A stretch of DNA of 64,000 nucleotides from Chitinimonas prasina (GCF_030160395.1 NZ_BSOG01000004.1:1-64000), one strand, 5' to 3'; counted from the first letter of the stretch, positions 45,177 to 54,313 are shown. Notes: generated by a model from the sequence alone, not told the origin. Translations and numbers: made by a program.

Positions 45177-46469
45177 ATGAATCGCGGTTTCTACACCATA
45201 CTCGCAGCCCAGTTCCTGTCCGCACTGGCCGACAACGCCCTATTCATCGCCGCCCTGGCCTTGCTCAAAATGCAGGAAGCACCCGCCTGGCATCAATCCA
45301 TGCTGCTTTGGTGCTTCACCGTCTCTTATGTGGTATTGGCCCCGTTCGCCGGTTCGTTTGCCGATTCCATGCATAAAGGCCGGGCCATGATGCTGTGCAA
45401 TGGCATCAAGCTGTTTGGCTGCATAGGTATGCTGGTAGGCCTGCCGCCGCTGCTGGCCTATGCCATCGTTGGCTTCGGTGCCGCCGCCTACTCGCCGGCC
45501 AAGTACGGAATCATCACCGAGTACCTGCCACATGAGAAGCTGGTGGCTGCCAATGGCTGGCTAGAGGGCGCCACCGTCAGTGCCATCATCTTTGGCACCG
45601 TGCTGGGCGGCCAACTGGCAGGCCCCAATGTCGGTGCCTGGCTGGCCACGACGCCGCTGTCCTTCCTGTCTGCCCCCATATTCGCCATAGTCGTGCTCTG
45701 CCTCATCTATCTGGCAGCTGGCTGGGTGAATATGTATATCCCCAAGCTCAATGTCGAACTCAAGCCCATACACTTTGATCCGAGTTACCTGATCCGGGAG
45801 TTCTGGGATTGTGTCGTCAAGCTCTGGCGCGATCCGCAGGGCCAGCTCTCACTGGGTGTAACCACCCTGTTCTGGGGCGCTGGTGCCACCATGCGGCTGG
45901 TCGTCATCAACTGGGCCATCCTGTGGCTGGGCTTCAGTCTGGAGCAAGCCACACTGATGATCGCTGTCGTTGCAGTGGGCACAGCGCTGGGCTCTGTCAT
46001 TGCCGGCAAGTTCATCCCCCTCAATCAAGCTTTCCGGGTATTGCCTGCCGGCGTCGCCATGGGCTTCATGGTCATCAGCATGTTGTTCATCTACGATGTC
46101 AAACTGGCTGCATTCCAGATGTTGGTCGTTGGCGCCCTGGCGGGCTTCTTCGTGGTCCCGCTCAATGCCATGCTGCAGCACCGCGGGCATATGCTGATGG
46201 GTGCCGGCCATTCCATCGCCGTTCAGAACTTCAATGAAAACCTGGGTATCCTGGTCATGGTTGGGGCCCACGCCATGCTGGTGAAATACTTCAGTACCCC
46301 GTTGACCGACAATATGCACGGTCAAGCGCTCGCCTACTTCCAGAATCTCGGCGGCATCCCCCCCATGTACGGCATCATCATCGGCTTTGGCCTGCTACTC
46401 AGCGTCCTGATGCTGATCATCATGCACCGCTACAAGCGTGGCGTGGCTGCCGGCCTGATGCACGACTAG
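45177..46469 (+). CDS. lplT: Lysophospholipid transporter (major facilitator family)
   Basis: 430 residues from ATG 45177 (MNRGFYTILAAQFLSALADN); a 20-residue upstream extension is open but atypical. About twelve membrane helices and LplT motifs AAYSPAKYGIITEYLPHEKL, VAANGWLEG and LNAMLQHRGH. It flips lysophospholipids across the inner membrane for re-acylation. In many species it is joined to the acyltransferase Aas; none is adjacent here. Confidence 0.9.
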   Translation: MNRGFYTILAAQFLSALADNALFIAALALLKMQEAPAWHQSMLLWCFTVSYVVLAPFAGSFADSMHKGRAMMLCNGIKLFGCIGMLVGLPPLLAYAIVGFGAAAYSPAKYGIITEYLPHEKLVAANGWLEGATVSAIIFGTVLGGQLAGPNVGAWLATTPLSFLSAPIFAIVVLCLIYLAAGWVNMYIPKLNVELKPIHFDPSYLIREFWDCVVKLWRDPQGQLSLGVTTLFWGAGATMRLVVINWAILWLGFSLEQATLMIAVVAVGTALGSVIAGKFIPLNQAFRVLPAGVAMGFMVISMLFIYDVKLAAFQMLVVGALAGFFVVPLNAMLQHRGHMLMGAGHSIAVQNFNENLGILVMVGAHAMLVKYFSTPLTDNMHGQALAYFQNLGGIPPMYGIIIGFGLLLSVLMLIIMHRYKRGVAAGLMHD

Positions 46470-46479
46470 GCATCTTCCC

Positions 46480-46788
46480 GTGATTACCGTAACCGACCTT
46501 GCCTTACTGGGCCGCTCCCTGGCCGTCGACACCGACCACCTTCTGACCCGCCTGCAGGATGGCGCCGCCTTGCTGATCCATCTGGCACCACCTGCCGACT
46601 ACCCCTATGAATCGCACAAGGTCGAAGAGCGCATCGTCTGCATCCAGGGCAAACTCAATCTTGAGACCGAGGCCGGTACCTGCCACGCCCTGCTAGCAGG
46701 CCAAATGGCACTCGTGCCTCCCGGCTTGCGCCATCGCTTCGCCGCAGATAGTGATGGTGTCATCCTCACCTTGTTCGGCGGCGCATAA
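46480..46788 (+). CDS. Small cupin-domain protein
   Basis: 102 residues from a GTG start 10 nt after lplT. The single cupin barrel has Y-P-Y-E-S-H-K-V-E-E-R and later V-P-P-G-L-R-H-R-F, the two metal-binding motifs of the family. Substrate unknown. Probably co-transcribed with lplT and closed by the terminator that follows. Confidence 0.75.
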   Translation: MITVTDLALLGRSLAVDTDHLLTRLQDGAALLIHLAPPADYPYESHKVEERIVCIQGKLNLETEAGTCHALLAGQMALVPPGLRHRFAADSDGVILTLFGGA

Positions 46789-46814
46789 GCCCCCCTGCCG
46801 CACGCGACTCCTGC

Positions 46815-46849
46815 AAAAAAGACGCCGCATTTAATGCGGCGTCTTTTTT
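46815..46849. terminator. Bidirectional terminator between the cupin gene and ung
   Basis: A 16-bp stem AAAAAAGACGCCGCAT / ATGCGGCGTCTTTTTT with a TTA loop. The A run on one side and the T run on the other serve both convergent genes. Confidence 0.93.
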
Positions 46850-46883
46850 TGTTGGTCAACAGTGCTCCTGCTTCAACCCGTGT

Positions 46884-47558
46884 TTAGACCAGCGCCCAGT
46901 CTATGGGGGCCCTGCCCTGCGCCAGCAAATAGCGGTTGGCCGCCGAAAAATGGCCATTCCCTATAAATCCTCTATGGGCAGAGAGCGGCGAAGGGTGGGG
47001 TGACGTCAAGACGCAGTGGCGTGCAGTATCGATCAATCCCGCCTTGGCCTCAGCATAAGCCCCCCACAGCATGAACACGATACCGGAATGCTCCTGCGAC
47101 AACCGCGCCACCAGCGCGTCGGTAAACCTCTCCCAGCCGCGCTTGCGGTGCGAGCCGGCCTTCTCGGCCTCCACCGTCAGTACGCTGTTAAGCAGCAACA
47201 CACCTTGGCTGGCCCAGGCCTGAAGATGGCCATGCTGTGGGGGATTGTGTCCAAGGTCCCGTGCGATTTCCTTGAAGATATTCTGCAGCGAGGGCGGTGG
47301 CCTGACGCCATGGGGCACCGAGAAACTCAGCCCATGCGCCTGGCCAGGTCCGTGATAGGGATCCTGCCCCAGGATCACCACCTTGACGTCTGCCGGCGCC
47401 ATAGTCGCCAATGCTGCATAGCGTTGCTCACGGGGTGGATACACCGCCTTGCCCGCATCGGCTTCGGCCCCCAGGAAAGCATGGAGCGACTGCCAGTAGG
47501 GCTGGCTGGTCTCATCGCCCAACCATTGCCCCCATGGGGCTGGCAGTTCATTCATCAT
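46884..47558 (-). CDS. ung: Uracil-DNA glycosylase
   Basis: 224 residues from ATG 47558 (or 47555), overlapping the end of the PilZ-like gene. Water-activating motif GQDPYHGPGQAHGLSFSV, then LLLNSVLTVE and the His loop HPSPLSAHRGF, all intact. It removes uracil from DNA as the first step of base excision repair. Length is normal for the family. Confidence 0.95.
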   Translation of the reverse strand: MMNELPAPWGQWLGDETSQPYWQSLHAFLGAEADAGKAVYPPREQRYAALATMAPADVKVVILGQDPYHGPGQAHGLSFSVPHGVRPPPSLQNIFKEIARDLGHNPPQHGHLQAWASQGVLLLNSVLTVEAEKAGSHRKRGWERFTDALVARLSQEHSGIVFMLWGAYAEAKAGLIDTARHCVLTSPHPSPLSAHRGFIGNGHFSAANRYLLAQGRAPIDWALV

Positions 47559-48069
47559 GGGAATGCTTTCGCTCAAAGATTTCACGCCTATGTCGCCGGA
47601 AAATGGTCTTGTCCAGCCAGTCCTGCAGTTCAGGCTCCAGCCGGTTGAATGTCACGGTCACACGCGCCCCATCCGCCATTGGCTCCACCGCAGTGACCGT
47701 GGCAGGTAGTTGCAGCGGCTGCGGAATGCGGCTGGAAAGATAAAGTGCCAGCGTTCCCACCTCACCCAAAGGCGGTGGTGCCAGCATGGACCAACTGGCT
47801 GTCTCGCCACTCAGCTGGAAGCTGCACACAGGTGGCCTTGGCACACCGCGGGCCAACAATTGCCCCAGCAGTTGCAAAGTCAGATCCACCCTGGCTTCCA
47901 GCGCTTGCCAGCGCAATGCGTCCGGGCCATCCTCATCATCCAGATGTGGCGGTGCCGCCTCCATCAGCGCCAGCACGCGCAGCAGCAGCACGCCATCGCT
48001 GGCCGCATCGGGCTCACCAGCCTGCCACGCCCCGGCGGCGCTCAGTTGTATGCATATAGTGGTCGGCAT
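47548..48069 (-). CDS. PilZ-like domain protein
   Basis: 173 residues from ATG 48069 with GGAGA upstream (ATG 48087 is in frame but lacks a ribosome site). An N-terminal helical part (LLLRVLALMEAAPPHLDDED) precedes a beta-rich domain (TLALYLSSRIPQPLQLPATV and onward) and the ending LEPELQDWLDKTIFRRHRRE, as in proteobacterial atypical PilZ proteins. The canonical R-x3-R c-di-GMP motif is not visible. Coupled to ung by an 11-nt overlap. Confidence 0.65.
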   Translation of the reverse strand: MPTTICIQLSAAGAWQAGEPDAASDGVLLLRVLALMEAAPPHLDDEDGPDALRWQALEARVDLTLQLLGQLLARGVPRPPVCSFQLSGETASWSMLAPPPLGEVGTLALYLSSRIPQPLQLPATVTAVEPMADGARVTVTFNRLEPELQDWLDKTIFRRHRREIFERKHSHDE

Positions 48070-48226
48070 ATCGTCTCCTGTTGCCAATTATACGCTGACG
48101 CACTCCCGACTCCGGCTCGCCGCATATCTTTGCGCCAGCGCAATGCCATAGCCGCAGCGGTGAGAGTAGAATCCGCCCTTCAGCAACGTCGCCTCCCGGT
48201 GACGCCGTCATCGTCGGAAGCAGTAA

Positions 48227-48997
48227 ATGCACACCCATTCCTTCTCCCCCGCAGAACTCGACCGTTTTCATGAGCAAGGCTTCATCGTCATAAAGGGCCT
48301 GGCCGACGCCAGTTTGCGTGCCGATATCCTGGCGGCCGGCAAGGATCACCTCGGCCGAGCCATCGAGCCGATAGAGTACGAAGCCGATACCCAATACCCC
48401 GGCGCACCCAGCTCGCGCGAGGCTGCCGGAGGCCGTACCGCACGTCGATTGCTGCAGGTCTACGCCCGCCACCCTGCCTTTCAGCGTTGGGCTACGAGCC
48501 CCCAGGTGGCGGAGCGCGTCAAACAACTCTTGGGCAGCCCTGCCGTTGCACTGACACAGGCTCACCACAACAGCCTGATGACCAAGCAGCCAGCGTTCTC
48601 CAGCGTCACCCATTGGCACCGCGACATACGCTACTGGAGCTTCGAGCACAGCAACCTGGTATCTGTATGGCTGGCCCTGGGGCAGGAAGTTCGGGAGAAC
48701 GGCTGCCTGGGCTTTCTGCCAGGCACGCACACCATGGAGCTGGACACAGAACGCTTTGAGAATCGGGCATTCTTGCGCACCGATCTACCGGAAAACAAGG
48801 CATTGATCGACAATGCCGTGTTTCCTGAACTGGAAGCCGGCGATGTGGTGTTCTTTCATGCCATGACCTTCCATGCGGCAGGCTGGAACCGCACGGAGGC
48901 AACCAAGTATTCCCTGGTATTTGGCTACCATCGCCAGGACAACCTACCATTGCCAGGCAGCCGCAGCGCCAGCCTGCCCTCCATCCCACTGGACTGA
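48227..48997 (+). CDS. Phytanoyl-CoA dioxygenase family protein
   Basis: 256 residues. The iron site H-x-D is in VTHWHRDIRYWSF and the distal His in VVFFHAMTFHAAGWN, followed by an Arg two residues later in the family's position for 2-oxoglutarate. The N-terminal FHEQGFIVIKGL is the usual opening. It should be a non-haem Fe(II)/2-oxoglutarate hydroxylase; the substrate is unknown. Transcribed alone, divergent from the PilZ-like gene. Confidence 0.85.
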   Translation: MHTHSFSPAELDRFHEQGFIVIKGLADASLRADILAAGKDHLGRAIEPIEYEADTQYPGAPSSREAAGGRTARRLLQVYARHPAFQRWATSPQVAERVKQLLGSPAVALTQAHHNSLMTKQPAFSSVTHWHRDIRYWSFEHSNLVSVWLALGQEVRENGCLGFLPGTHTMELDTERFENRAFLRTDLPENKALIDNAVFPELEAGDVVFFHAMTFHAAGWNRTEATKYSLVFGYHRQDNLPLPGSRSASLPSIPLD

Positions 48998-49088
48998 TGC
49001 ACAGCATGGCCGCGCCAGGGGCTAGTGGTACAGACCCTGGCGACAGCCCATCTAGCCCTACGGATCCTGATATCGCGCATGATGGGGG

Positions 49089-49110
49089 CGAAAAGATCGT
49101 GAACAGGCTC
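49089..49110. repeat. Solitary element end resembling the inverted repeat at 56319
   Basis: GCGAAAAGATCGTGAACAGG then CTC matches the right end of the 266-bp element (GCGAAAAGACATTGAACAGG then CTC) at 19 of 23 positions. No partner end was found nearby, so it is a relic or a related element. Confidence 0.45.
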
Positions 49111-49221
49111 TTACCCACGACTTCGCTGATCCACAGTGCGTCCAGAGTCCAAGCCTAAGCAATTGGCTACGCCGCGCGCAGAAAACCCCCAAGGAGTTTT
49201 CCGGTCTGACGTGGACGATAT

Positions 49222-49878
49222 CTACTGCCCCTTGCCTGCCTTGCGTTCGCGGACTATCAGTTCGTCGATAAAGGCGAACATGCGCTGCTCGTTGCCGGCC
49301 TGGTGTGGCGAGGTAACAAACTTGCCATTGATGATGAAGGTCGGTACGCCCTCGATTCGGTAGGTTTTAGTCAATTGCTTGGCGCGACCCAGCTGTGCAC
49401 CGATGCCAAATGACTTGTAGTTGGCCTCGAATTGGGCGCGATTGACACCTCGCTTGGCAATCCAGTCGAACAACACCTGCTCGTCCCGCAACTCCACCTT
49501 GGCGCTATGTACCGCCTCGAATACCGCGCGATTGTGTTTGGGCAACAGGCCCATCATGCGCAAGGTAATGAAGAGCTTGGCATGGCCTTCCATATCACTG
49601 CGGCCATCCCACAATACATGCTCACGGCGAAATACCACGTCCTTGGGCAGCGTCTTCTCCCATGCTTCTACGGTGGGCTCGACCTTGTTGCAATGTGGGC
49701 AGCCATACCAGAAGAATTCGATCACTTCGATCTTGCCAGGGGTCTCTACCGGTTGCGGATTGGCCAGCGGCATGACGGGGCTCTCATTGCTATGATCGCC
49801 GCCTGCCAGCGCCTGAACGCCGGTAATCGCCAAGCCCAGAGCAAGCAGGGCACGGCCAAACAATCGCTTGGTATTCAT
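49222..49878 (-). CDS. dsbA: Thiol:disulfide interchange protein DsbA
   Basis: 218 residues with a signal peptide (ending near GVQALA). The active site is FFWYGCPHCNKVEP (C-P-H-C) and the cis-proline loop is GVPTFIINGKF. It introduces disulfides into proteins folding in the periplasm. It lies downstream of a DsbD-N-domain gene and lspA on the same strand, after a 68-nt gap. Confidence 0.95.
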   Translation of the reverse strand: MNTKRLFGRALLALGLAITGVQALAGGDHSNESPVMPLANPQPVETPGKIEVIEFFWYGCPHCNKVEPTVEAWEKTLPKDVVFRREHVLWDGRSDMEGHAKLFITLRMMGLLPKHNRAVFEAVHSAKVELRDEQVLFDWIAKRGVNRAQFEANYKSFGIGAQLGRAKQLTKTYRIEGVPTFIINGKFVTSPHQAGNEQRMFAFIDELIVRERKAGKGQ

Positions 49879-49946
49879 ATAAGGTATTCCTCAAAGGTTG
49901 GGTTAGGTAAAGCGAATCAGCTTTGCTGCAACAGCATGGCCTTGCC

Positions 49947-50435
49947 TCATGACGCTACTTTCTGGGCACGGGATGCGGTGCGGCGAGCGGGAAGTTGAAC
50001 CAGGCAATCGAGTGCAATCTGGTCCATATAGCGGCGTAATTCAGCACGCAGTCTTAGCCCCTGGCTTAGCTCCAACAGCTCTATGATCTGTCCATGATTG
50101 ATACGCAGCGCCTCGGCATAACGATCCGGCTCCTTGGCCGACGGCGCTGGATAATTCCTGGCCGATTCAATGCCATACCAGCGACGCAATCGTTCACGTA
50201 GCTGCGTCGCCTGTAAGCGCCGTAGCCGCAGTTCCGTCTGCGCAAGCGCTCGCAGGTGCTTGTCGCTCCCTTCTGCCAGAAATGCCTTTGACAGCTGCGC
50301 AGCCTGCTCAAGACGCCCAGCCAGTGTATCCAGCAGCACCTCTTCAGAATCAAGGTTCACAGGCTGGCCAACGGCACCCACGGGTAGCGCCCCAAAGGCC
50401 AGCAAGGCGATCGCCAACAAAAGCAACCGCCTCAT
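49947..50435 (-). CDS. Exported protein of unknown function
   Basis: 162 residues from ATG 50435, whose ATGA overlaps the stop of the upstream gene. A signal peptide (RRLLLLAIALLAFGALPVGA) is followed by an all-helical, Arg/Leu-rich body (ALAQTELRLRRLQATQLRER) likely to form coiled helices. One Cys near the C-terminus. I do not recognise the family. Confidence 0.6.
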   Translation of the reverse strand: MRRLLLLAIALLAFGALPVGAVGQPVNLDSEEVLLDTLAGRLEQAAQLSKAFLAEGSDKHLRALAQTELRLRRLQATQLRERLRRWYGIESARNYPAPSAKEPDRYAEALRINHGQIIELLELSQGLRLRAELRRYMDQIALDCLVQLPARRTASRAQKVAS

Positions 50436-50893
50436 GGCAAGGTAAGCGTTGCCGATTGCGGCGTATAGCAAAGTCCTCGGGTTTCAAAGCAGCCCTGGTA
50501 GTGGGTCAGCAGAGTGATCGGCCCCGTGCCGTCCCCCGCCAACTCCACCTTGATGCTAAAGGGCTTGGTATAGACCTGCGTGTCGCCGAAGGTGAGGTCG
50601 CTCTTGGTCACGGCAGGCGGGAAATCAATCCCGCCTATGCGCCTGCCTGTCGTGTTCTTCAACACAATCACCAGCTTATCCTTGTACAGGTAATAAGCCG
50701 GCGTCACCGCAAAGTCGACCATGACGGTCTTGATATCAACACGCCGGGCCTTTACCGAGAACGCCAACTCGGGCGGCAGTGGCTCGCTGGAAGACTTGTT
50801 AACCAGCTTCCCCAGCCAATCGTCAGAGCTGGCATAGGCTGGCAGTGAAAGGCCCAGGACAAGGCATAGCAATGGGTAAGAAAAATGTTTCAA
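50432..50893 (-). CDS. Stand-alone DsbD N-terminal (alpha) domain protein
   Basis: 153 residues with a signal peptide. The fold pattern AYYLYKDKLVIVLKN, then F-P-P-A and the cysteine pair in HYQGCFETRGLCYTP, is that of the periplasmic N-terminal domain of DsbD, which hands electrons to DsbC, DsbG or CcmG. The membrane and thioredoxin domains of DsbD are missing and not encoded nearby. It overlaps lspA by 4 nt. It could be a free thiol carrier; partner unknown. Confidence 0.8.
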   Translation of the reverse strand: MKHFSYPLLCLVLGLSLPAYASSDDWLGKLVNKSSSEPLPPELAFSVKARRVDIKTVMVDFAVTPAYYLYKDKLVIVLKNTTGRRIGGIDFPPAVTKSDLTFGDTQVYTKPFSIKVELAGDGTGPITLLTHYQGCFETRGLCYTPQSATLTLP

Positions 50894-51402
50894 GTTGAAG
50901 CTCCTGGCGCGGGAGTAACACCACTACGCCCTTGGCGTGCACTGGCGAGCACCAATAAGACAGCACCGCCTATCACGAAAACATCGGCCAGGTTGAAGGC
51001 AGGCCAGTGCCAGCCCTGCCAATGCAGATCCAGATAATCCACCACGGCGCCAATGCGGATGCGATCCAGCACATTGCCCATCGCACCGCCGATCAGCCCG
51101 ATATAAGCAAGCGTTTCTATCCTGCTACTTACCCCTCGCCATAGCCAGAACAGCAGCAAGCCACAGACGCCCAAGCCCAGGAGCGTAAAGAAATAGCGCT
51201 GCCACCCGCCTGCTTGGGCCAGAAAAGAGAAAGCCGCGCCGGGGTTAAGCACATGCACGAGACTGAACCAAGGCGTCACTTCGACGCTGCCATGTAGCGG
51301 CAGCCAGGCGCTCACGCCGTATTTGACAGCCTGGTCGCAGGCGATCAGCAGCAGGGCCAGCAGCAGCCAGTGCAGAAAGTGTGTACGGGAGCTGTAAGCC
51401 AT
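50890..51402 (-). CDS. lspA: Lipoprotein signal peptidase (signal peptidase II)
   Basis: 170 residues with four membrane helices. The catalytic aspartates are in GNVLDRIRIGAVVDYLDL and FNLADVFVIGG, and VLNPGAAFSF is the N-x-G-A-A-F motif. It cleaves lipoprotein signal peptides after lipidation. The usual partner ileS is absent; instead it follows a DUF3703 gene by 5 nt next to a Cd/Zn ATPase, a setting known for extra lspA copies in metal-resistance clusters. It may be a paralogue rather than the housekeeping copy. Confidence 0.92.
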   Translation of the reverse strand: MAYSSRTHFLHWLLLALLLIACDQAVKYGVSAWLPLHGSVEVTPWFSLVHVLNPGAAFSFLAQAGGWQRYFFTLLGLGVCGLLLFWLWRGVSSRIETLAYIGLIGGAMGNVLDRIRIGAVVDYLDLHWQGWHWPAFNLADVFVIGGAVLLVLASARQGRSGVTPAPGAST

Positions 51403-51407
51403 ATTCT

Positions 51408-51803
51408 TTAGCTCAAATGATCGCGCGTTGGCCCAGGCTGTTTGGCCTGATCTTCATCGGCTTGCATGATGGCGCGCAGCTCCACCGATATCTCCATCGG
51501 TGCGAAAGCGCTGACATTGGCGCCGCCGGTATTCCCCAGCGGTAGCCGTCCGGTCAGATGACCAAAGGGGGTAAGGAACAAGCGCCAAAGCTGGCCGATG
51601 GCCTCGCGCGCATCACTACGCACAAAGGCCACCCTAAGCATCCAGACATGCACGGCCCAATGCGGCCAGAACTGGCGCTGTCCCAGCACATGTGCGCGCT
51701 CCAGAAGCGCGAAGGCTGCCGCCGTATCACCGACTTTCAGTCTATCCTTGGCGTCTTTCATGGCTTGCTGATAAGCCAGCGTGGCAGACTTGGCGCGGTT
51801 CAT
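51408..51803 (-). CDS. DUF3703 family protein
   Basis: 131 residues from ATG 51803. Helical, with ERAHVLGQRQFWPHWAVHVW and MLRVAFVRSDAREAIGQLWR, a pattern that I associate with DUF3703. Members often sit beside cadmium/lead resistance genes, as here. No signal peptide. Function unknown; possibly needed for metal response. Directly precedes lspA. Confidence 0.7.
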   Translation of the reverse strand: MNRAKSATLAYQQAMKDAKDRLKVGDTAAAFALLERAHVLGQRQFWPHWAVHVWMLRVAFVRSDAREAIGQLWRLFLTPFGHLTGRLPLGNTGGANVSAFAPMEISVELRAIMQADEDQAKQPGPTRDHLS

Positions 51804-51914
51804 GATTGTCCCTTTACGGCAGACATTGCTACAGCCGGTGTCGCGCATCGCACCCGGTCAGGTTGCGTCGCGTACGTCAGATCATCTGCTTGCATGGTCA
51901 CTCCAGACACAGCG

Positions 51915-54284
51915 CTACTTGCGCAACAGCCGCAGGCCGTTGCCCACAACCAGCAAGGCGGCGCCCATATCGGCAAACACAGCCATCCACATTGTGCCCA
52001 GCCCCATAAGGGTAAGCGTCAGGAATACTGCCTTGATGCCCAGCGCCAGGCTAATGTTCTGGACCAGTACAGCGTGGGTGCTGTGTGACAGCTGCACAAA
52101 GCGCGCGATCTTGCGCAGATCGTCATCCATCAAGGCTACATCGGCTGTTTCGATAGCGGTGTCGGTACCTGCCGCGCCCATGGCAAATCCAATGTCTGCC
52201 CGTGCCAGCGCTGGCGCATCATTGATGCCATCGCCCACCATGCCGACCCTGCCCATCTGGGCAAAGGATTCAATTGCCTTGAGCTTGTCCTCGGGGAGCT
52301 GATTGCCGCGCGCCTCATCCATGCCTACCTGCCTGGCGATCGCAGCAGCGGTATGTGAATTGTCCCCGGTCAGCATCGCTGTCCTGATACCCAGCGCATG
52401 CAATGCCTTGACTGCTTCCCGGCTGCTGTCCTTCACCGTATCTGCCACTGCAAACAAGGCCAGTACCTTCCGCTCGGTGGCGAGCAGAATGACGGTCTTG
52501 CCCGCTTCTTCCAGCGCAAACAGGCGTTGTTCCAACTCCGGCGAGCACACCCCAAGTTCTTCAATCAGGCGATGGTTACCCAGGTGGAGAAGCTCACCTG
52601 CCACCTGGCCGCGTACACCTCGCCCCAGCAAGGCGCTGAAATCTGCAACTGGCAGTACGGCCACATTCGATTGCTTACCAGCACGGGCGATGGCGAGTGA
52701 AACGGGATGGTCGGATCGGACAGCCAGGCTGGTCGCCAGTTGCATGGCATCGACGGATGCATCCAGGATGACGCTATCGACCAGTTCCGGCTTGCCATGC
52801 GTGATGGTGCCGGTCTTGTCCAATGCCAGCCAACTCAGTCGGCGGCCTTCTTCCAGATACACCCCGCCTTTGACGAGGATGCCATGCCGCGCAGCAGCAG
52901 CAAGGCCGCTGACTATGGTCACAGGCGTGGAGATCACCAGGGCGCAGGGGCAGGCAATAACCAGAAGCACCAGTGCCTTGTATATCCACGCATACCAATC
53001 GCCCCCCATCAGCAAGGGCGGTAGCAAGGCGACAGCCAGGGCAAGGGCAAATACCAGCGGGGTATAGATCCTGGCAAAGCGATCGACGAAGCGCTGGGTC
53101 GGCGCGCGTGCGCCTTGGGCCTCCTCAATCGCGTGGATGATACGGGCCAGGGTGCTGTTGCTGGCTGCGGCGGTCACGCGGTACTCGAACGAGCCCGCGA
53201 TATTGATGGAGCCGGCAAAGATCGTGTCGCCTACTACTTTATCTACAGGGATGCTCTCGCCTGTAATGGGTGCCTGATTGACCGTCGAGCCCCCACCTAC
53301 CAGCACGCCGTCCAGCCCGATACGTTCACCCGGCTTGACCCGCACCACGGCGCCTATGGGCACGGCCTTGGCCTCCACCTCAAGCCACTGACCATCAGCC
53401 TGCAGCATGGTGGCTCGCTCCGGTGCCAGTTGCATCAAGCCACGGATGGCATTGCGGGCGCGATCCAGGGACTTGGCCTCGATAAGCTCGGCAATGGTGA
53501 ACAGGAACATCACCATGGCAGCCTCTGGCCACTGGCGTATCAAGACCGCACCGGTAACGGCGATGGTCATCAAGGCATTGATGTTGAGCTCGCCGTTCTT
53601 GAGGGCAATCCAGCCTTTCTTGTAAGTGCCTATGCCGCAGAGTGCAATGGCCGCCAGCGCCATCACTGCGCTCAGCCACTCCGGCCCTTGCAGCCAATGG
53701 ACAATCTCCGCACCCAGAGCGAGGCCGCCGGATACAGCCAGCGGCCACCAGGGTTTGCTGGGCGCCGGGGCTGCAACAGCTGCCGCGTGCGCGGTCACCC
53801 CTTCCGCCGTCATGCTCAAGCTACGGATCGCCGCCTCGATAGCGGGTAGTGCATCGGGGGTATGCACCACCGTCAGTACCCGCTGTATCAGGTTGAACTC
53901 CAGCCCTTGCACCGCAGCCATGCCACCCAGCTTCTTGCGGATCAGCGCCTCTTCAACGGGACAATCCATCTGCGCGATGCGTAGCTGGCTGCGCACACAG
54001 CCTGCAGGAACCATCGTGGATACCTGGCTCGGTTCCATGATGTGCACCAGCGACGCCTTGGCACTCCCGCCACAGCAAGACGGCGTACAGGCGCCCACGC
54101 CCTCGGTCTCAGCAATGACTATGGCGGCTGCATCGTGATCGTGATCGTGATCGTGATCGTGATCGTGATCGTGATCGGCAGCATGATCATGGTGATGGTG
54201 GGCATGATTACCCTCGGCATGCTGGATTCCATGATCACAGCAAGCTTTTCCGGCCGATTTTTCATGCACATGGGCGGAAGACAT
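51915..54284 (-). CDS. cadA: Cd/Zn/Pb-exporting P1B-type ATPase
   Basis: 789 residues from ATG 54284, chosen because GGAAAG lies 7 nt before it; ATG 54299 would sit almost at the predicted transcription start. A His/Asp-rich arm (residues ~20-50) with seven tandem H-D pairs and CTPSCCGG is followed by a degenerate metal-binding domain (MDCPVEEALI). Then come the TGES actuator loop, the C-P-C metal site (VIACPCALV), the phosphorylation motif DKTGTITHG, and GDGINDAPALA. It pumps Cd2+, Zn2+ or Pb2+ to the periplasm. Controlled by the divergent MerR-type regulator. Confidence 0.93.
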   Translation of the reverse strand: MSSAHVHEKSAGKACCDHGIQHAEGNHAHHHHDHAADHDHDHDHDHDHDHDAAAIVIAETEGVGACTPSCCGGSAKASLVHIMEPSQVSTMVPAGCVRSQLRIAQMDCPVEEALIRKKLGGMAAVQGLEFNLIQRVLTVVHTPDALPAIEAAIRSLSMTAEGVTAHAAAVAAPAPSKPWWPLAVSGGLALGAEIVHWLQGPEWLSAVMALAAIALCGIGTYKKGWIALKNGELNINALMTIAVTGAVLIRQWPEAAMVMFLFTIAELIEAKSLDRARNAIRGLMQLAPERATMLQADGQWLEVEAKAVPIGAVVRVKPGERIGLDGVLVGGGSTVNQAPITGESIPVDKVVGDTIFAGSINIAGSFEYRVTAAASNSTLARIIHAIEEAQGARAPTQRFVDRFARIYTPLVFALALAVALLPPLLMGGDWYAWIYKALVLLVIACPCALVISTPVTIVSGLAAAARHGILVKGGVYLEEGRRLSWLALDKTGTITHGKPELVDSVILDASVDAMQLATSLAVRSDHPVSLAIARAGKQSNVAVLPVADFSALLGRGVRGQVAGELLHLGNHRLIEELGVCSPELEQRLFALEEAGKTVILLATERKVLALFAVADTVKDSSREAVKALHALGIRTAMLTGDNSHTAAAIARQVGMDEARGNQLPEDKLKAIESFAQMGRVGMVGDGINDAPALARADIGFAMGAAGTDTAIETADVALMDDDLRKIARFVQLSHSTHAVLVQNISLALGIKAVFLTLTLMGLGTMWMAVFADMGAALLVVGNGLRLLRK
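54133..54177. repeat. Hexanucleotide microsatellite inside cadA
   Basis: About 7.5 tandem copies of TCGTGA encode the alternating H-D run in the metal-binding arm of the ATPase. The unit is a multiple of three, so copy-number changes alter the length of the arm without breaking the frame. Confidence 0.85.
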
Positions 54285-54313
54285 GAGCGGGCTTTCCATA
54301 TTGTGATGGCACC

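Noticed and set aside
54133-54177. CRISPR-like short tandem repeats
   Set aside because: Uninterrupted 6-bp units without spacers, inside a coding frame.
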